A stretch of 64,000 bases of DNA from Prorocentrum cordatum (GCA_963575745.1 CAUYUJ010014194.1:107501-171500); one strand, 5' to 3'; shown: positions 34,541-45,135, counted from the stretch's first letter. Made by a program: numbers and translations. Notes: a model not told the origin generated them from the sequence alone.

Positions 34541-35310
34541 GCCGCTTTGCTCCGCGGGGCGGGAAGCGGGGGCTCGGGACAACGACGCCCGGGGGCCGGG
34601 GACGTGGATAGCGCGTCGCGCCCAAGCGCGGATGGCCAGAACTGGCGGCGCGACACGCTGAAGCAAGGTTCCCGGCCGCAATACCCGTCGGTCGGAAGGA
34701 ATTGGAAGTAATTTGGAAGGCGTTGGAAGTAATTTGGGCTTCCGCCCGCCCCCCGTAGAGGAGGGATAAAGAACAACGCTCGTTGACTGAAGTAACTAAG
34801 AAGGCGCTTAAAGTAGATTGAGGTCTAGGGTCCCAAAATACATGCTTTCAGCAAGTAGGAAGGTGCCTACAGTAAGTTGATTCGGGTCTGGGAGTCCAGA
34901 AATACCTACTTCCAGCGAACGGCGCGTACGCACGTTTTGGGGCCCTCCGGCGGGCCTCTTGGGGGCCGTCTTGGGGCGATCTTGGGGGCCTCGAGGGCCG
35001 TCTGGGAGCGTCGGGAAGCCGAGGAGGCGAGAAAGCGTCGCAAAGCCGAGGAGGCGAGAAAGCCACACACCCTCAACAACCTGCGGAGAATCCATGCTTT
35101 GGGCCTCTGGGGGCCCTTCTGGGAAGCTCCTTGGAAGCCTCCCGGGGGCCTCTTGCGGGCCTCTTAAAGCCCGCCTGCACCCCGACGGGAGCGCAGCGCT
35201 CGGGCGCTCGGCCCGACGCGCGCGAGGGCCTCGCACCCCTCGAGCGAGCTCGGGCCGGCCGCCGTCGCGGGCGCCTCCGCGCCCGAGCAGCCTGCGACCC
35301 TCGCCGCAGA
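34541..35310. other. No supported gene; short spacer repeats
   Basis: Bases 34690-34735 repeat GGAAGTAATTTGG-type words. Bases 34800-34920 hold two diverged copies of a motif of roughly 60 bp (AAGTAGATTGAGGTCTAGGG / TAAGTTGATTCGGGTCTGGG). Its reverse complement resembles sequence at 43210-43375 near the 5' side of the adjacent LINE. GGAGGCGAGAAAG is repeated at 35023 and 35050. Confidence 0.45.
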
Positions 35311-35417
35311 CACGAGGAGGAGGAGGAGGAGGAGGAGGCGGAGGAGGGGGAGGAGGAGGAGGCGGAGGAGGGTGATAGTGATGGTGATGGTGATGGTGAT
35401 GGTGATGGTGATGGTGG

Positions 35418-35454
<37 letters not shown>

Positions 35455-35500
35455 AATTATCATGATGATGATGATGAGGAGGAGGAGGAGGTTTTGCTGC
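35311..35500. repeat. (GGA)n then (GAT)n microsatellites at the LINE 3' side
   Basis: GGA triplets (35311-35372) pass into GGTGAT and GAT triplets (35373-35485) and a short GGA run. It sits about 110 bp beyond the end of the last recognisable LINE coding sequence. The GGA tract has the same orientation as the one at the LINE 5' end (42479..42765). Confidence 0.92.
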
Positions 35501-35613
35501 TAGAACTAACCTGGCCCACAGTGCCTCAGCTAGCCTTCGGGAAGGAGGGAGCCTGCAGAGGCACACTGAAAAGGTGCCTCATCTTAGCTCCGCACAGCTC
35601 GACTCGCCCAGCC

Positions 35614-36012
35614 CTAGCTGGAGACGAAAGCTCGCTCCCAGAAGGCATCCTGCTCCCACGGCAAAAGGGAGCGGGACGCCTCACCAAGAGCGAGCTTAAC
35701 GTTATAAGGATGCCGCGCGCGGGAGAGGAGCGAGAGGCGATACGTCGCCGTGGGATTCGCTGGGGCCCCACGACACGCCTCCACCAGCTTACATCCCCTC
35801 TCGCTCGAAAACACCCCGCAACTGGCACAGTACGTGTACTGACCCGAGACATGGAGCGAGTGCCCCAGGGCTTCCCCACGGAAGGCCGCTGGGATGTCGA
35901 GTTCTCCTTCCCCCACGCTCGAGACGACGGTCCGACCCCATCCTCCCCCGACAGGGCCTGCGCTGCGGCACTCTCTTGGCCTTGTGGCAAAAAGCGTGGC
36001 GGCAACAGACAC
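35614..36012 (-). pseudogene. LINE C-terminal zinc finger
   Basis: GHSLHVSGQYTYCASCGVFS followed by SERGCKLVEACRG fits an H...C-x2-C...C pattern that closes many LINE polyproteins. It overlaps the end of the RNase H segment in another frame, and the coding-like sequence ends before the GAT/GGA microsatellite. Confidence 0.55.
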
Positions 36013-36869
36013 GGCAGCGCCACGCTCCTCTAGACCAGGCGAGTACGTGGGGCTTTGCCCCTTGTGGCAAACCTACGCGACGACGGGGCTGTCCTGGGCC
36101 AGTGGCAGGTCTCCCCGTGGAATCTTTGAATTCCCCCACCGCCGTAGTGACCCCCGCCACAAGATTAAGCATTCCTTGGACCTCTCGCGATCGAGAGTCC
36201 CAAGTCTCACAGCGCCAAGGGGGGACCGCCTGACATTCGGCTCCAGCTTTAGCCTCTGCGTCCGCTAGCTGGTTGCCCTGGAAATCTAAAGGGGCCTCCT
36301 CCGTTTCGTCCCTGGGCCCTCGAGAGTGCGCGCGCACTTTCACAAACCGAAAATCGCCCTGGGCCACGAAGCCCTCCTGAAGCAAAAAACCAAACACGAG
36401 CCCAGAGGTCCGAGTGTGGCCGAGACGGACGGAGGCACCACCGACTACCTCTACGGAGGCCGCGAATGACCGTGCTATTGTCTATGCCCACTCTCAGTGG
36501 TGGAGTGGCACACTCGAGAAGTTCCGCCAGGGCAAAGATTTCGGCACGCAAAACTGAACTAAAACTCCTCAAACCTGGGAGCGAGCCGTGCATGGCCCTG
36601 ACGACGGCCTCTTGGGCGTCCAGAGCAACATATCCCCATCCAAAGCTCTTTAGCCCTGGCGGGCCTCGACCTGAACCATCGGCATACGCCCATCCCTGCG
36701 CGAGCGGCGGGTTCTCGAACCCAGGGCTCAAGGCCTCGTTGGCAGGGGCGACGTCCAAAAACGGATCCTCCAGGGGATGTTCGACCAGACCGCGAGAGAA
36801 GAGGAGGGAATCCGAGGAAGGGGCTTCGAAGCGATGGACGATCCCCTGGAGGTGTTCTCTCTCTGCCAC
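35789..36869 (-). pseudogene. LINE RNase H domain, frameshifted
   Basis: The first segment (36869-36400) has GWAYADGSGRGPPGLKSFGW (first Asp), VLRAEIFALAELLE (Glu) and VGIDNSTVIRGLRRG (second Asp). After a frame change near 36400 the second segment has RFVKVRAHSRGP and GNQLADAEAKAGAE, the C-terminal His and Asp motif. A Cys-rich stretch (WRCRVCCRHAFCHKAK) follows. RNase H would remove template RNA after first-strand synthesis. All motifs remain visible, so decay is recent or limited to indels. Confidence 0.75.
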
Positions 36870-36925
36870 CGCTGCTCTGGCTGCGCTGGCGGCCTGGCAC
36901 TGGGAAAATCTGTGGCGCTGGCAAC

Positions 36926-37135
36926 CTAAGCCTCACCGCATTGCTGGCAGGACCTGCCATGCCCGTACCCAGCGCTCCACACTTTGTCCCGTGTCCAATT
37001 ATCTCGGCCAACATCGGCCAAAATGGCGGCCTGACGGTTGCCCGATCGGTTCCTCCTGGCACGAAGTAGGGCCCGAATGGGCTCGAGAAAAGGCCGCGCG
37101 ATCCCAAGGCTTCTAGATTCCGTCCAGGCCGACAT
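36926..37135 (-). pseudogene. LINE linker with CxxCG finger
   Basis: The segment LRARRNRSGNRQAAILADVG then WTRDKVWSAGYGHGRSCQQCG carries a C-x2-C-G knuckle between RT thumb and RNase H. It is in yet another frame, so it is a decayed piece of ORF2. Function is inferred only from position. Confidence 0.45.
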
Positions 37136-37145
37136 TTCCTGAAAC

Positions 37146-39109
37146 TCAAGCCTGGCAAAAAAAAATCATGGCTTTGACACGAGTGGGGGCCACCCGCCTA
37201 AGATCCCAAAGATTCCCCAGGTGGTCGCGAAAGACCGCGAAGGCTGGCCAGGACCACGAGAGCCTACGGAGCGTCGCGAGCACGGCCGTGGCTGGTCCTT
37301 TGATACCTCGCCAAAGGCTGCGACCAGGGCGGGCCTGGGCCGCCGCGGCCGACGCCCGGCGCCACGCTGCCCGCATCAGCGGCCTTCCCACACGGCCTTG
37401 GCCCATTCATAGAGGGGGCGTGTGCGCGCGTCCACCACAGGGTCACACTTGAGAAGCCAGAGACGCAAGGCGCGGTCCTTGCCTATGGCCTGACCTCCGA
37501 GGGCACTGGCCATCAGCACGCGCGCTTGGTCTACGCGGGTGGGGCTCAGCCCGAGACAAGACGCATCGTACATCACCGACGGCATGAACCCCATCCGCGC
37601 GACCTTGAAAGGTTTGGCCCCCTGCTTAGCCAGACTGGCTAGCTTTCTTTTCCTCTTCTGGGCGGAAACCATCCGTTCCCCGAGGCGGGGGCGATTGGAA
37701 AGGGGGCCGCCTCCAGCTGAATCCACCCCCAATTGCGTGCTAGACGTGTGAGTGGTGAGGCTTAGACTCCTCGCCCATCCCGTCAAACGCTGGCGAAGGG
37801 GGCGGCTGGCAGCCAGGATGAACCCTTTCCCTGGGGGTCCCCCTGGCCTGGCTCTCGGCACAGGGATGCCTCGGGCCTCCATGGCCTGTGCATAATGAGA
37901 AACTCCATCGTACAAGGCCAAAGACACATCCTCCTCCGAACCTCGAGCCCGCAGGCTGAGGTCGTCGACGAACAACTTGAGATGGAGCGTAGGCTGGAGT
38001 CTGGATATCGAGTCGGTGACCGACAGGATGGCCAACTTCAGACAGCGCGTACCTCCCGCGCGGCCCGCCACTACTGCGGAAAAGGTGGTGGTAGTGTGGG
38101 GGGAGACTACCCCTCGAACGGAAACCAGCCGCTCGCTGGTGTAGATGGATATAAGCAACTTGGGCAGCTGAGGAGGGAAACTGTGCCTGGGTGCCTCCGC
38201 CCACAACAAATGCATACTGCAATGCTCGAAGGCCTTGTGCAAATCTAGGACTGCCGTGCCCGACGTTGCGCCAGGGGAGACTCCCTCGTCAACTATCATA
38301 TGATGCCACATGGCAGCCTCCGACCCCCCTTCGGGCGCGGCGAAATCGTAATCTCGGCGAATCGATCGCTCCCAGTCGAAAAAACAAGGCGGCGTGAGCT
38401 CGCCCGGCGACTCGGGCGGAGGTGGTGAGGAGGCCTATGGGCCTGGTGCCCCCGAGGGTTTGGAAAGCAGGAAATACAGAACGTGTCGCAGCTGGGTGGG
38501 CCAGCGCGCCGTCCGAGAAACAAAGGCCACGAAGTTGGCCAAAAACCCAAAACCTTCATCACTCAGAAAGGCCCACCACCGCGGGTGCCAGTTGTCCACC
38601 CCCACCCCCGTGTGTTCAGGAAAGGATCGACAAATCATGCGAATATCGTCGGGGGTGGGATGGACCAGGCACGTGGAGAATTCCGCTGCCTCCCATGGCC
38701 TAGGCAGCTCGCCGCGACTCTCGGCGCCGTGGGACTGCCAGAGCTCCGTCCAGCCGAGCGCCTCCGCGTCCACCGCGACCTGGGGGTCCGCCAGGTCGAG
38801 GTTGGTGTGGCCTCGAGCTCCTGTCGAAGGCGCCGTTCCAGGCCTCCACTTCGACAGGCGATGACTGAAACCTGCGCCTCCAGCTGAGCCTGCATGAAGC
38901 CGCTCGCGCCAAGCCTTAGCCCGCTGCCCCTGCAGGGCAGTCTCGATGGCCTTGGCCTCCGAGGCGCCGCTGCAGCTGCAGCTGCATCGCCTGCGGGGCA
39001 TCCGAGCGGAGGCTGTCGCCTTCCCAGGCCAGAGCCGCGAGGCGCAGCAGCTCGCCGTGCGTCGCCTCCGCATCGTCGCCCAAGGCCGCGCACCGGCGTG
39101 AGGAGCCAT
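37146..39109 (-). pseudogene. LINE reverse transcriptase domain, frameshifted
   Basis: Three frame segments together hold an RT. 39109-38435 has the fingers: GVGVDNWHPRWWAFL, then LRHVLYFLLSKPSG with the conserved Lys. A frame change in 38440-38310 follows. 38311-37376 has motif A (GTAVLDLHKAFEH), motif B (AVVAGRAGGTRCLKLAI) and motif C (LKLFVDDLSLRA). 37406-37146 continues with a Trp-rich thumb (LMRAAWRRASAAAAQARPGR). The catalytic Asp residues are retained within their segments. It lies directly downstream of the endonuclease region in the normal LINE order. Confidence 0.8.
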
Positions 39110-40470
39110 GGGTTAGTCGCCTATGCAGCCTGCGCCAGCGACTGGCCAGCGGCCCCCATCCCTGTCGGCGCGCCGCATCCGCCAGCAGGACGAGGTCGCC
39201 CACGCGCGCTGCCACCCAGCGCCATGCTCGGGAGCGCGTGGTGCCTCGCGGCCTCGCATAGACCAGTGGGCCTGCCAGCGGGGCGCGCGCCCACCTCGGA
39301 GCCTCACCGCGACCTCGATAATCTTCCTCGCCCCTGACATCAAACAGACCTTGTAGCTCCGTCTCCGCCGCCGCGGCAAACTGGCGCCAGAGCGTGCCCA
39401 GCTGGCCGTCCGTGCACTGGCCCAGGGGCTGGATGTCTGGCCAGGTCGGCGGTTGAGGACGGCGTCCGATAGGCAGCCTGGTGGGGGGCGCCCTGGGCTT
39501 GACCAGGCGCCAGCCCGTCATGGCTCTCACTGGCGCGGTGGTCATGATGGTGGCGGGGCTATGCGGGTAAGTCGCCGCGTCCCGGACCGTGGCCTCCCCG
39601 AAGGCCTGGGCGATGCGGGAGTCCACCACGAAGAAGCCAATGGTACGCCCACCGCCTCGCCCCTGGCACGTGGGCTCGGCGGGCGCCAGGATGATCCCCC
39701 CCTGCGTCACTGCACCAGCGCCCCGCCAGGAGCGACTCGGGCGTGTCATTGATCTCGGCCTGGAGGATCCATGGAATGTCGCACGACCTGACGATCTCCC
39801 CGATGGCGTCCAGGAGAGAGAGGTTCCGTAGGGTCCAGCCCTCCGAGTCCCAGAAGTACGCGGTGAGCACCATCAGACCGCCGCGCAGGAAGCCAGGAGT
39901 CCAAGCAGCAGCGGGTCGCCCTGGGGAGCCTGGCGGCGAGAAGTCGTAGGTGTTGACGCCCTCGAGGAAGGTGAGCCCCAAAGCTCGCGGGGCCAGGAAA
40001 CCGACGCCTGCCACGCGCCCTCCTCCTGGGCCTGTGCTGGCCTGGGCAAACCCAACCACCAGGTGACGATCAAAGCAGGATGCACTAACTTCACCGATGT
40101 AGTCCTTGGTGAGCTTGTGCTCCTGGACGAAGGCCAGCACGTTGGCGCCGAGCGGGTGGGCGTCCAGGTAGTCGAGGAGAGAGCTCCAGGAGTTGGCATT
40201 GATCCCCATGCATATCATATCAGGCTTGTATCGCGCACCCTTGCCGCGGGTGCGCGCGACTGTGCTGCTGGCCGAGCAGACGCTGCGAGTGTCGACGCTG
40301 CCCGTGCTCTGCAGGTGGCTGCATTCAAAGTTGACCAGCTCCCGATCTGCGTGGGCCTGACTAAGCCCTCGACCCTCCGCGAGGTCCTCGGCGTCGTCCC
40401 TCATGGCGTCGCGGTGGAAGCCCCACTGCAGCAGCCACTCTCGAGGGTCCGTGTAAGCCAGGTTCACCAT
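38916..40470 (-). pseudogene. LINE APE-type endonuclease domain, frameshifted
   Basis: The first part (40470-39730) contains MICMGINANSWSSLLDYL (N-terminal Asn strand), VLAFVQEHKLTKDYIGE (catalytic Glu segment), VGFLAPRALG and RGGLMVLTAYFWDSEGW. It also has PWILQAEINDTPESLL, where the usual GDFN motif has become AEIND. A frame change near 39720 leads to GGIILAPAEPTCQG and IGFFVVDSRIAQAF, the strand region that precedes the last catalytic residues. The Trp/Arg-rich linker to the RT follows. Such nucleases nick target DNA to prime reverse transcription. The altered motif and frameshift suggest inactivity. Confidence 0.7.
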
Positions 40471-41160
40471 CTATGCTGAGTACCGTTGACGCTTGGCGCC
40501 GCCTACGACGAAAAGCCTCCACGCAAATGTCGATCGCCATGTCGACTCTCGCCTGGGACATGGTCACGCGCTGCTGCTCCGCTCTCTCGACGACCAGAGG
40601 ATCCATGCTGGGATGCTCCAGGAAGCGGGCCACGTAGGGGACGCGTATTCGCCGCCAGCCGAGCTCGTCCATCTCCTCATCGATCGTGTGCGGGTCCCCG
40701 AGCCAGTGCCCTGTGTAAGAGCGCAGCCTCCGCTCCAGCGTCCACTTCCTGCGCAAAGCCCTACGCCGTTGAGGGTCCTGGTCCTTCGGCTCGGGGGCTC
40801 GCTCCCATGGCGGGCTCCTGGCTCGCTCGAGTCGCCAGTGCCCTTCCTGAGCGGACTCCGCGGGGATGCCCGCGTCCGAGCGCACGTCGAACGCGAGGCC
40901 GTGGTCGAAGAACTGCACCCGCCTGCTCTCGCCGCCGTGCTGCAGCTTCAGGCTCGGGTAGGTCCCTGGCGGCATCGGCGCCGATGATGTCGGACGCCGC
41001 CCGCGTCCGCGCTGCAGTCCACGACGCGATGGCCGACGATGGACGCGAAGGACAGCGCTCCAGGGCGGCGGGGCTACCCGCGGGGCGTGGTCCTGGCCTC
41101 CTGAGGCCGAACCTTCATCGCTGCTCGGGAGCCCCTGGAGGCTCGGCAGCCGCTCTGGCC
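40361..41160 (-). pseudogene. LINE ORF2 N-terminal region
   Basis: It overlaps the end of ORF1 in another frame. Coding-like sequence includes RRVQFFDHGLAFDVRSDAG, LRRKWTLERRLRSYTGHW and PHTIDEEMDELGWRRIRVPY, typical charged linker sequence before the nuclease. The frame is open far upstream because of GC richness, so its start is unknown. Near 40470 the reading passes to the frame that holds the endonuclease. No catalytic domain lies in this part. Confidence 0.5.
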
Positions 41161-42263
41161 AGGATTCGCTCCCGCTGGGCAGGGTCCATGGGCGGTCGAC
41201 TGACCCCTGAGGGCCCTGCGGCAGGCCGGCCTGCGCTTGACCCAGCAGGGTCAGCAGCGCCATCAGGACCCGAAGCGGGAGGGGCCGCTGGCTGGTCCTG
41301 GGGCCCCGCGGGCTTCCCCTCACCTTTTCCTGCACCTTTGGCGGCAGCGGCGGCCGCGGCTGCAGGATGCGCGCCTGCTGGGGCAGCTGGCTCCCCTTGC
41401 GCAGGCGCTGCAGACCTCGGCCTCTTGGACTTGAGGCGGTCCTGCATGCGCTGGAGGTCTGCGCGCATGGCCTTGAGGCCCTCCGCGGCGGGGCCGAAAT
41501 GCTTCTGCACCTCGCCGCGCAGCTGCGTGACGAACGTGGCGATCTGCCCCTCGAACTGCAGCTTCTCGGCGTCGCTGATGTCGAGGCCCTCGAGGTCGAA
41601 CAGCTCCCCTGCCTGAACCTCCAGCGCCCCCGACTCCTCCGAGAGCAGCCTTGAGAGGTCCAGCACCGCGCCGCCGCGTTCCGCTGCTGCAGCTGAAGCG
41701 TCTGGCGCCCGAGCGTCGCCTGGCGGTGCAGCCGCGGCGTACGCCTGAGCCGCAGCCGCCTCGGCGTCGGCGACCTCGAGGATGGCGGCCTCCTGCTCGG
41801 CGCGTTTGCGTGCCAGCCACTCCTCCGCGTCCGCCACTGCCGCGACCGCGGTGCGCAGGGACGCCTCGGCACGGCGAACCCTGGCGCGGGCCTGGTTGAG
41901 GACGACATCTGGGTGCTCCGACTGCGGCGGCCCGAGCGCCTGCGCCAGCGCGTCGACCTGCTGCACGTCCTCGGGGCCCCCACGGACATCAGGCTGCTGC
42001 AGCGCGGTCCGCAGTTGCCGAACAAGCTCGTCTGGGGCGGGCAGCTGGGCCTGACCACCACGGCGCGGGCGGCTGTGTCGGCGAGACCCGTCCGCCCATG
42101 CGCCTGCTGGGGCCCTCTCCTGTGAGCGCGCAGGCTGCAGGCCCTTGCCGCACTGGTAGCACGAAGTGTTCGAGCGCCAGTTCCAGCGGTCCCCGCACGC
42201 GTGGCACTTGACGTACTGCGAGTGGCCTCCAGCTCGTTCGCCCTTCTTTCCATTGCCTCCCAT
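41115..42263 (-). CDS. LINE ORF1-like protein, zinc finger plus coiled coil, 382 aa
   Basis: The ATG at 42263 was chosen because it begins a plausible N terminus (MGGNGKKGERAGG) just upstream of a C-x2-C...C-x2-C finger (YVKCHACGDRWNWRSNTSCY then QCGKGL). The longer upstream frame runs back through the 5' UTR and a GGA array and is not credible. The middle (about residues 90-210) is Ala/Glu/Arg-rich and likely helical (VVLNQARARVRRAEASLRTA and AEEWLARKRAEQEAAILEVA). Residues about 215-285 contain LEGLDISDAEKLQFEGQIAT and a further helix. The C terminus is Ala/Pro/Gly-rich. Its probable role is RNA binding in the retrotransposition particle. This is the only intact ORF of the element. Confidence 0.65.
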   Translation of the reverse strand: MGGNGKKGERAGGHSQYVKCHACGDRWNWRSNTSCYQCGKGLQPARSQERAPAGAWADGSRRHSRPRRGGQAQLPAPDELVRQLRTALQQPDVRGGPEDVQQVDALAQALGPPQSEHPDVVLNQARARVRRAEASLRTAVAAVADAEEWLARKRAEQEAAILEVADAEAAAAQAYAAAAPPGDARAPDASAAAAERGGAVLDLSRLLSEESGALEVQAGELFDLEGLDISDAEKLQFEGQIATFVTQLRGEVQKHFGPAAEGLKAMRADLQRMQDRLKSKRPRSAAPAQGEPAAPAGAHPAAAAAAAAKGAGKGEGKPAGPQDQPAAPPASGPDGAADPAGSSAGRPAAGPSGVSRPPMDPAQRERILARAAAEPPGAPEQR

Positions 42264-42438
42264 GCGCAATGCGAGTGCGGCGAGCTGGCCCGAGCACGGG
42301 CGAAAGCAAAACTGTTCCTCCCTCGGAGGACCGCGGTGCCAGAAACCGTGGCGGCCAGGGCCTGGCAGGGGCTGCCCTGCCGCCACGGCGCGCCTGAAGC
42401 CAGACAGGCTACGGCGCCCAAGCCCCCTTTGGCCCCCC

Positions 42439-42477
42439 CCAGGGAGCCAAAAAGGACTTGAGCCAAAATGGCTACGG
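42439..42477 (-). other. DinoSL followed by an older SL relict
   Basis: The minus strand from 42477 to 42457 matches the dinoflagellate spliced leader, with core GTAGCCATTTTGGCTCAAG. The following bases (42456-42439) read TCCTTTTTGGCTCCCTGG, which aligns with the SL 3' part and looks like an eroded earlier SL. The block abuts the GGA array at 42479. In dinoflagellates the SL is added to mRNAs by trans-splicing. A genomic copy at a gene's 5' end marks reintegrated cDNA. Confidence 0.92.
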
Positions 42478-42478
42478 G

Positions 42479-42765
42479 GAGGAGGAGGAGGAGGAGGAGG
42501 AGGGGAGGAATAGGAGGAGGAGAGGGATGAAGAGTATGCGGAGGAAGGAGAGAGGAGGCGAGGGTGAGGAGGAGGAGGAAGGAGGAGGATGAAGGAGGAG
42601 GAGGAGGAGGAGGAGGAGGATGAGGAGGAGTGAAGGTGGATGATGAGAAGGAGGAGGAGAGGAGGAGGAGGAGGGCAGGGGGAGGAGGAAGAGAAGAGGG
42701 AGGAGGAGGAGTAGTATGTGGAGGAGGAGGAGGGGGAGGAGGGCAGGAGGAGGAGGGCAGGACCG
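42479..42765. repeat. (GGA)n microsatellite at LINE 5' side
   Basis: About 285 bp of GGA/GAGG triplets with AAG and TGG interruptions, starting immediately outside the DinoSL. Confidence 0.95.
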
Positions 42766-42989
42766 CCGCTCGGCCCCAGCGAGGCCGCGGCGATGCGAGC
42801 GGGTGGCGGCGGCACCCAGCGAGAGAGAGAGCGCTCGGACGGGCCCCCGGGGGCGGGCAGCGAGGAGCCCCGTGGCGCGGCCAGCAGGCGGCCGCCCCGC
42901 GGGCGCCGCCTCCGGGAAGACAAAAGGGCGGCAGGCACGGCAGAGCCAGCAGCCAGCAGTCAGGAGGGGAAAAAACACACAGACACAAT

Positions 42990-43115
42990 TATTTATCGTC
43001 GCTTCCCAGGAAGATAGGGGAAAAAGTGGGGGGGGGGAAGAGAAAATCCCAGAACATATGGGGAAAGAGGGGGAACATTTTTATTTGTGTGTATCTGTTT
43101 GTGTGTCCCGGGGCC
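42990..43115 (+). repeat. Dispersed repeat family A, copy 2
   Basis: CCCAGGAAGATAGGGGAAAA, a run of ten or more G, AGAACATATGGGGAAAG, then TTTATTTGTGTGTATCTG and GTGTCCCGGGGCCCC. It matches the reverse complement of 8331..8450. Confidence 0.5.
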
Positions 43116-44135
43116 CCTTCAAGCATGCGGACTTTTGCGGAGCCAGCCGCGCCGCGGGCAGGAGCTGCGACGCGGACGGGGCCAGGACGAGGATGCACGC
43201 GCGTCGGTGAAGGTAGGTGTTTTTGGACCCCCAGATCCCAGTCTGCTTCAAGCGCCGTCCTGCTTCAGGAGTGGATCTGCTTCTGCTGTGCTCTGTAATT
43301 CTCGGGGAGGGCCTGAACCCAATCTACTTCATCCCCCTTCCTACTCCATGCTTTTACCTACTTCCGACCAGCGTGTAAATCCGTTCCAGGGCGCTCCGGA
43401 ACGCTCCCGGAGAGCGCTCCGGAGCGCTCCGAGGAGGCCGCGGCGCCCGAGAGATCCTCCAGAAGCGCCGGATCTCAGAGGCTCTCGAGCTATCCCCGCC
43501 CGAAGTGCTCCTCGCCCTGCCTTCGTCCTCGTGGCTGCGGCCACCGCTGCCCCGAGGGCGGCCGCCGGAGGCGGCGCACGGCGCACGCGGGCACGCTCCG
43601 CTCCCGACGGTGGCCGGCGCGGCGCGCACCCCACGCCGCAGCGGTCCAGCAGGGGGCTTCGGCGCCTCGACGGAGCCACGAGGTGCCAGCAGCGGGTTCC
43701 CCCTCCCCCTCCTCCTCCTCCTCCTCCTCCTCCTCCTCCTCCTCCTCCTCCTCCTCCTCCTCCTCCTCCTCCTCCTCCCCTCCCTGCCTCTTGCTCTCTG
43801 CGTGTCCCGCACCACGGGCGCCCGCATCCTCGCAGAGAGGTTGCCGTGCGGGGCTGCCGACGGGCGGAGCTGGACGCGCGCCCAGGCTCCGGCTCGCTGC
43901 CTCAGGGCCGGACGCACCGAGGTGGAGGCCGACCTGCCTGCGGAGGCCGCCCCGCGACGCGGGGTGGGTCGCAAGGACCGCAGGGGTGTCGAGATGGCGA
44001 TGTCCAACGAGGCTGCCGCCCTCGATACAGGCGCTTGCCTGCATCCTGGCAGGTCGGCACTGCGCAGCCCCCCTGTTGCCCCTTTGCATTGCGCGGCTCC
44101 TGCCGGAGCCTGGGCCGCAGCTCGGGCAGCCTGGA
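43116..44135. other. No supported gene; includes (CTC)n at 43703-43777
   Basis: Bases 43210-43375 hold two or three diverged copies of a motif of roughly 60 bp (GTAGGTGTTTTTGGACCCCC / AACCCAATCTACTTCATCCC) that is also found inverted at 34800-34920. The rest is GC-rich and opens several frames without recognisable domains. Confidence 0.45.
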
Positions 44136-44341
44136 CTTGGGGAGCAAACAGTGGCATAGGCATAAAAAAAACTCGGAGGTCCGCGCGGATTGCTCGGATC
44201 GGCGCTGGACCCCCTCCTTGGCGAGCGGAGCGCGCCAGCGGCGGCGCCAGAGGCGCCGCTGGGGGGCTCCGGTGCCGATCCGAGAAATCCGCGCAGACCT
44301 CCGAGTTGTTATGTTTATGCCACTTTCTGTTCCCCCATGGA
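44136..44341. mobile_element. Foldback element, near-perfect inverted arms
   Basis: The left arm starts GTGGCATAGGCATAAAAAAA (44151) and continues CTCGGAGGTCCGCGCGGATT. The reverse complement of the right arm (ending 44323) reads GTGGCATAAACATAACAACT then CGGAGGTCTGCGCGGATT. The arms are about 58 bp with few mismatches. Weaker pairing extends to 44136/44341, and the centre (CAGCGGCGGCGCC...GGCGCCGCTG) also pairs. It has no coding capacity. The transcript would fold into a long hairpin. Confidence 0.75.
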
Positions 44342-45135
44342 CAGCTCATCCTGTTCTGGGTGCCATCCCCTCCTTGCCTCCCCCTCCGCAGCCGCCCTCG
44401 TCCTTCATCGTCGCCTACCCTCGGTGTCGTTCGCCCCCTCCCACCCCGACCCAGCTGTCCCTCGTTGAGCGATCGCCAGCGCCGTGAACAAAGAAAGTGG
44501 CTCCTCCACCTCCGCCTCCCCCTCCCCTCCCTTCCCCTTCTTTCGGTTGCACTGCTTTAGGGGAGCGTTTGAAGCCAGAGATGCGTCAATGACCTTCCCC
44601 TCCTCCTCCCCTCCCCCGCCCCCGTCCCCGCCCCACTCTCTCGTCCTCGTCCTCTTCGTCCTCCGCTCTCCCTCCCACTCCCTCCCTCCCCCCCCTCTCC
44701 CCCCCTCCCTCCCCTCCCCTCCCCTCCCCTCCCCCTGCTGCTCGCTGCCGAGACTTCCGCGGGCTCACCGAGCCGAGCGGCCCGCCCCCCGCCCTCCTCG
44801 CCGCCCCCGGCCGGCCCCCGCACAACTCTGCGGAGCGGCGGCCCGAGGCGGCGGCGGAGGGCTTCCAGAACTTCGGAGACGAGAACCTCGCGGAGGAGAC
44901 CGGGGGGGCGGGGCGCGGCGGGGGCCCGATTTTTTTTAGGGGGGGGCGAGGGTAGATTCAGGTCGGGGGCCACATGCGAACCCTACCCCCATCCCCCACG
45001 ATTTCCGAGGGGAAGGGTGGGGTTCACGTCGTTCGGGAGCTTCCAAGCACTCCTCGCGGCCATGCTTCGTTAACATATCCTCTGATTTGTGCGTGTGTGG
45101 GGGGGGGGGAGGGGGCCAGGAAGGCTCGAGGAGCG
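44342..45135. other. No supported gene; polypyrimidine 44590-44760
   Basis: A C/T-rich tract with CCCCTCCC words, then GC-rich DNA and a G-rich run near 45090-45118. No recognisable ORF. Confidence 0.45.

Larger units (their letters stand above)
35610..42477 (-). mobile_element. Near full-length, frameshifted LINE with DinoSL 5' end
   Basis: The element reads on the minus strand: DinoSL (42477-42457), about 190 bp of 5' UTR, a zinc-finger/coiled-coil ORF1 (42263-41115), an ORF2 N-terminal region, an APE-type endonuclease, RT, RNase H and C-terminal zinc fingers ending near 35614. Domain order is complete, but at least six frame changes break ORF2, so it is not functional as sequenced. Both ends border GGA microsatellite. 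The SL at the very 5' edge implies that the inserted cDNA was made from a trans-spliced mRNA. A precise target-site duplication cannot be defined because the flank is repetitive. Confidence 0.85.

Noticed and set aside
36721-36740. GGGCTCAAGG word as a possible further SL relict
   Set aside because: Only the last few bases agree with the SL, and it lies inside LINE coding sequence.
40486-41616. Plus-strand 376-aa ORF opposite the LINE ORF1/ORF2 region
   Set aside because: Antisense shadow in GC-rich DNA. The minus strand carries the recognisable domains.
43505-44560. 351-aa plus-strand ORF
   Set aside because: Runs through a CTC array and a foldback element, so continuity is accidental.
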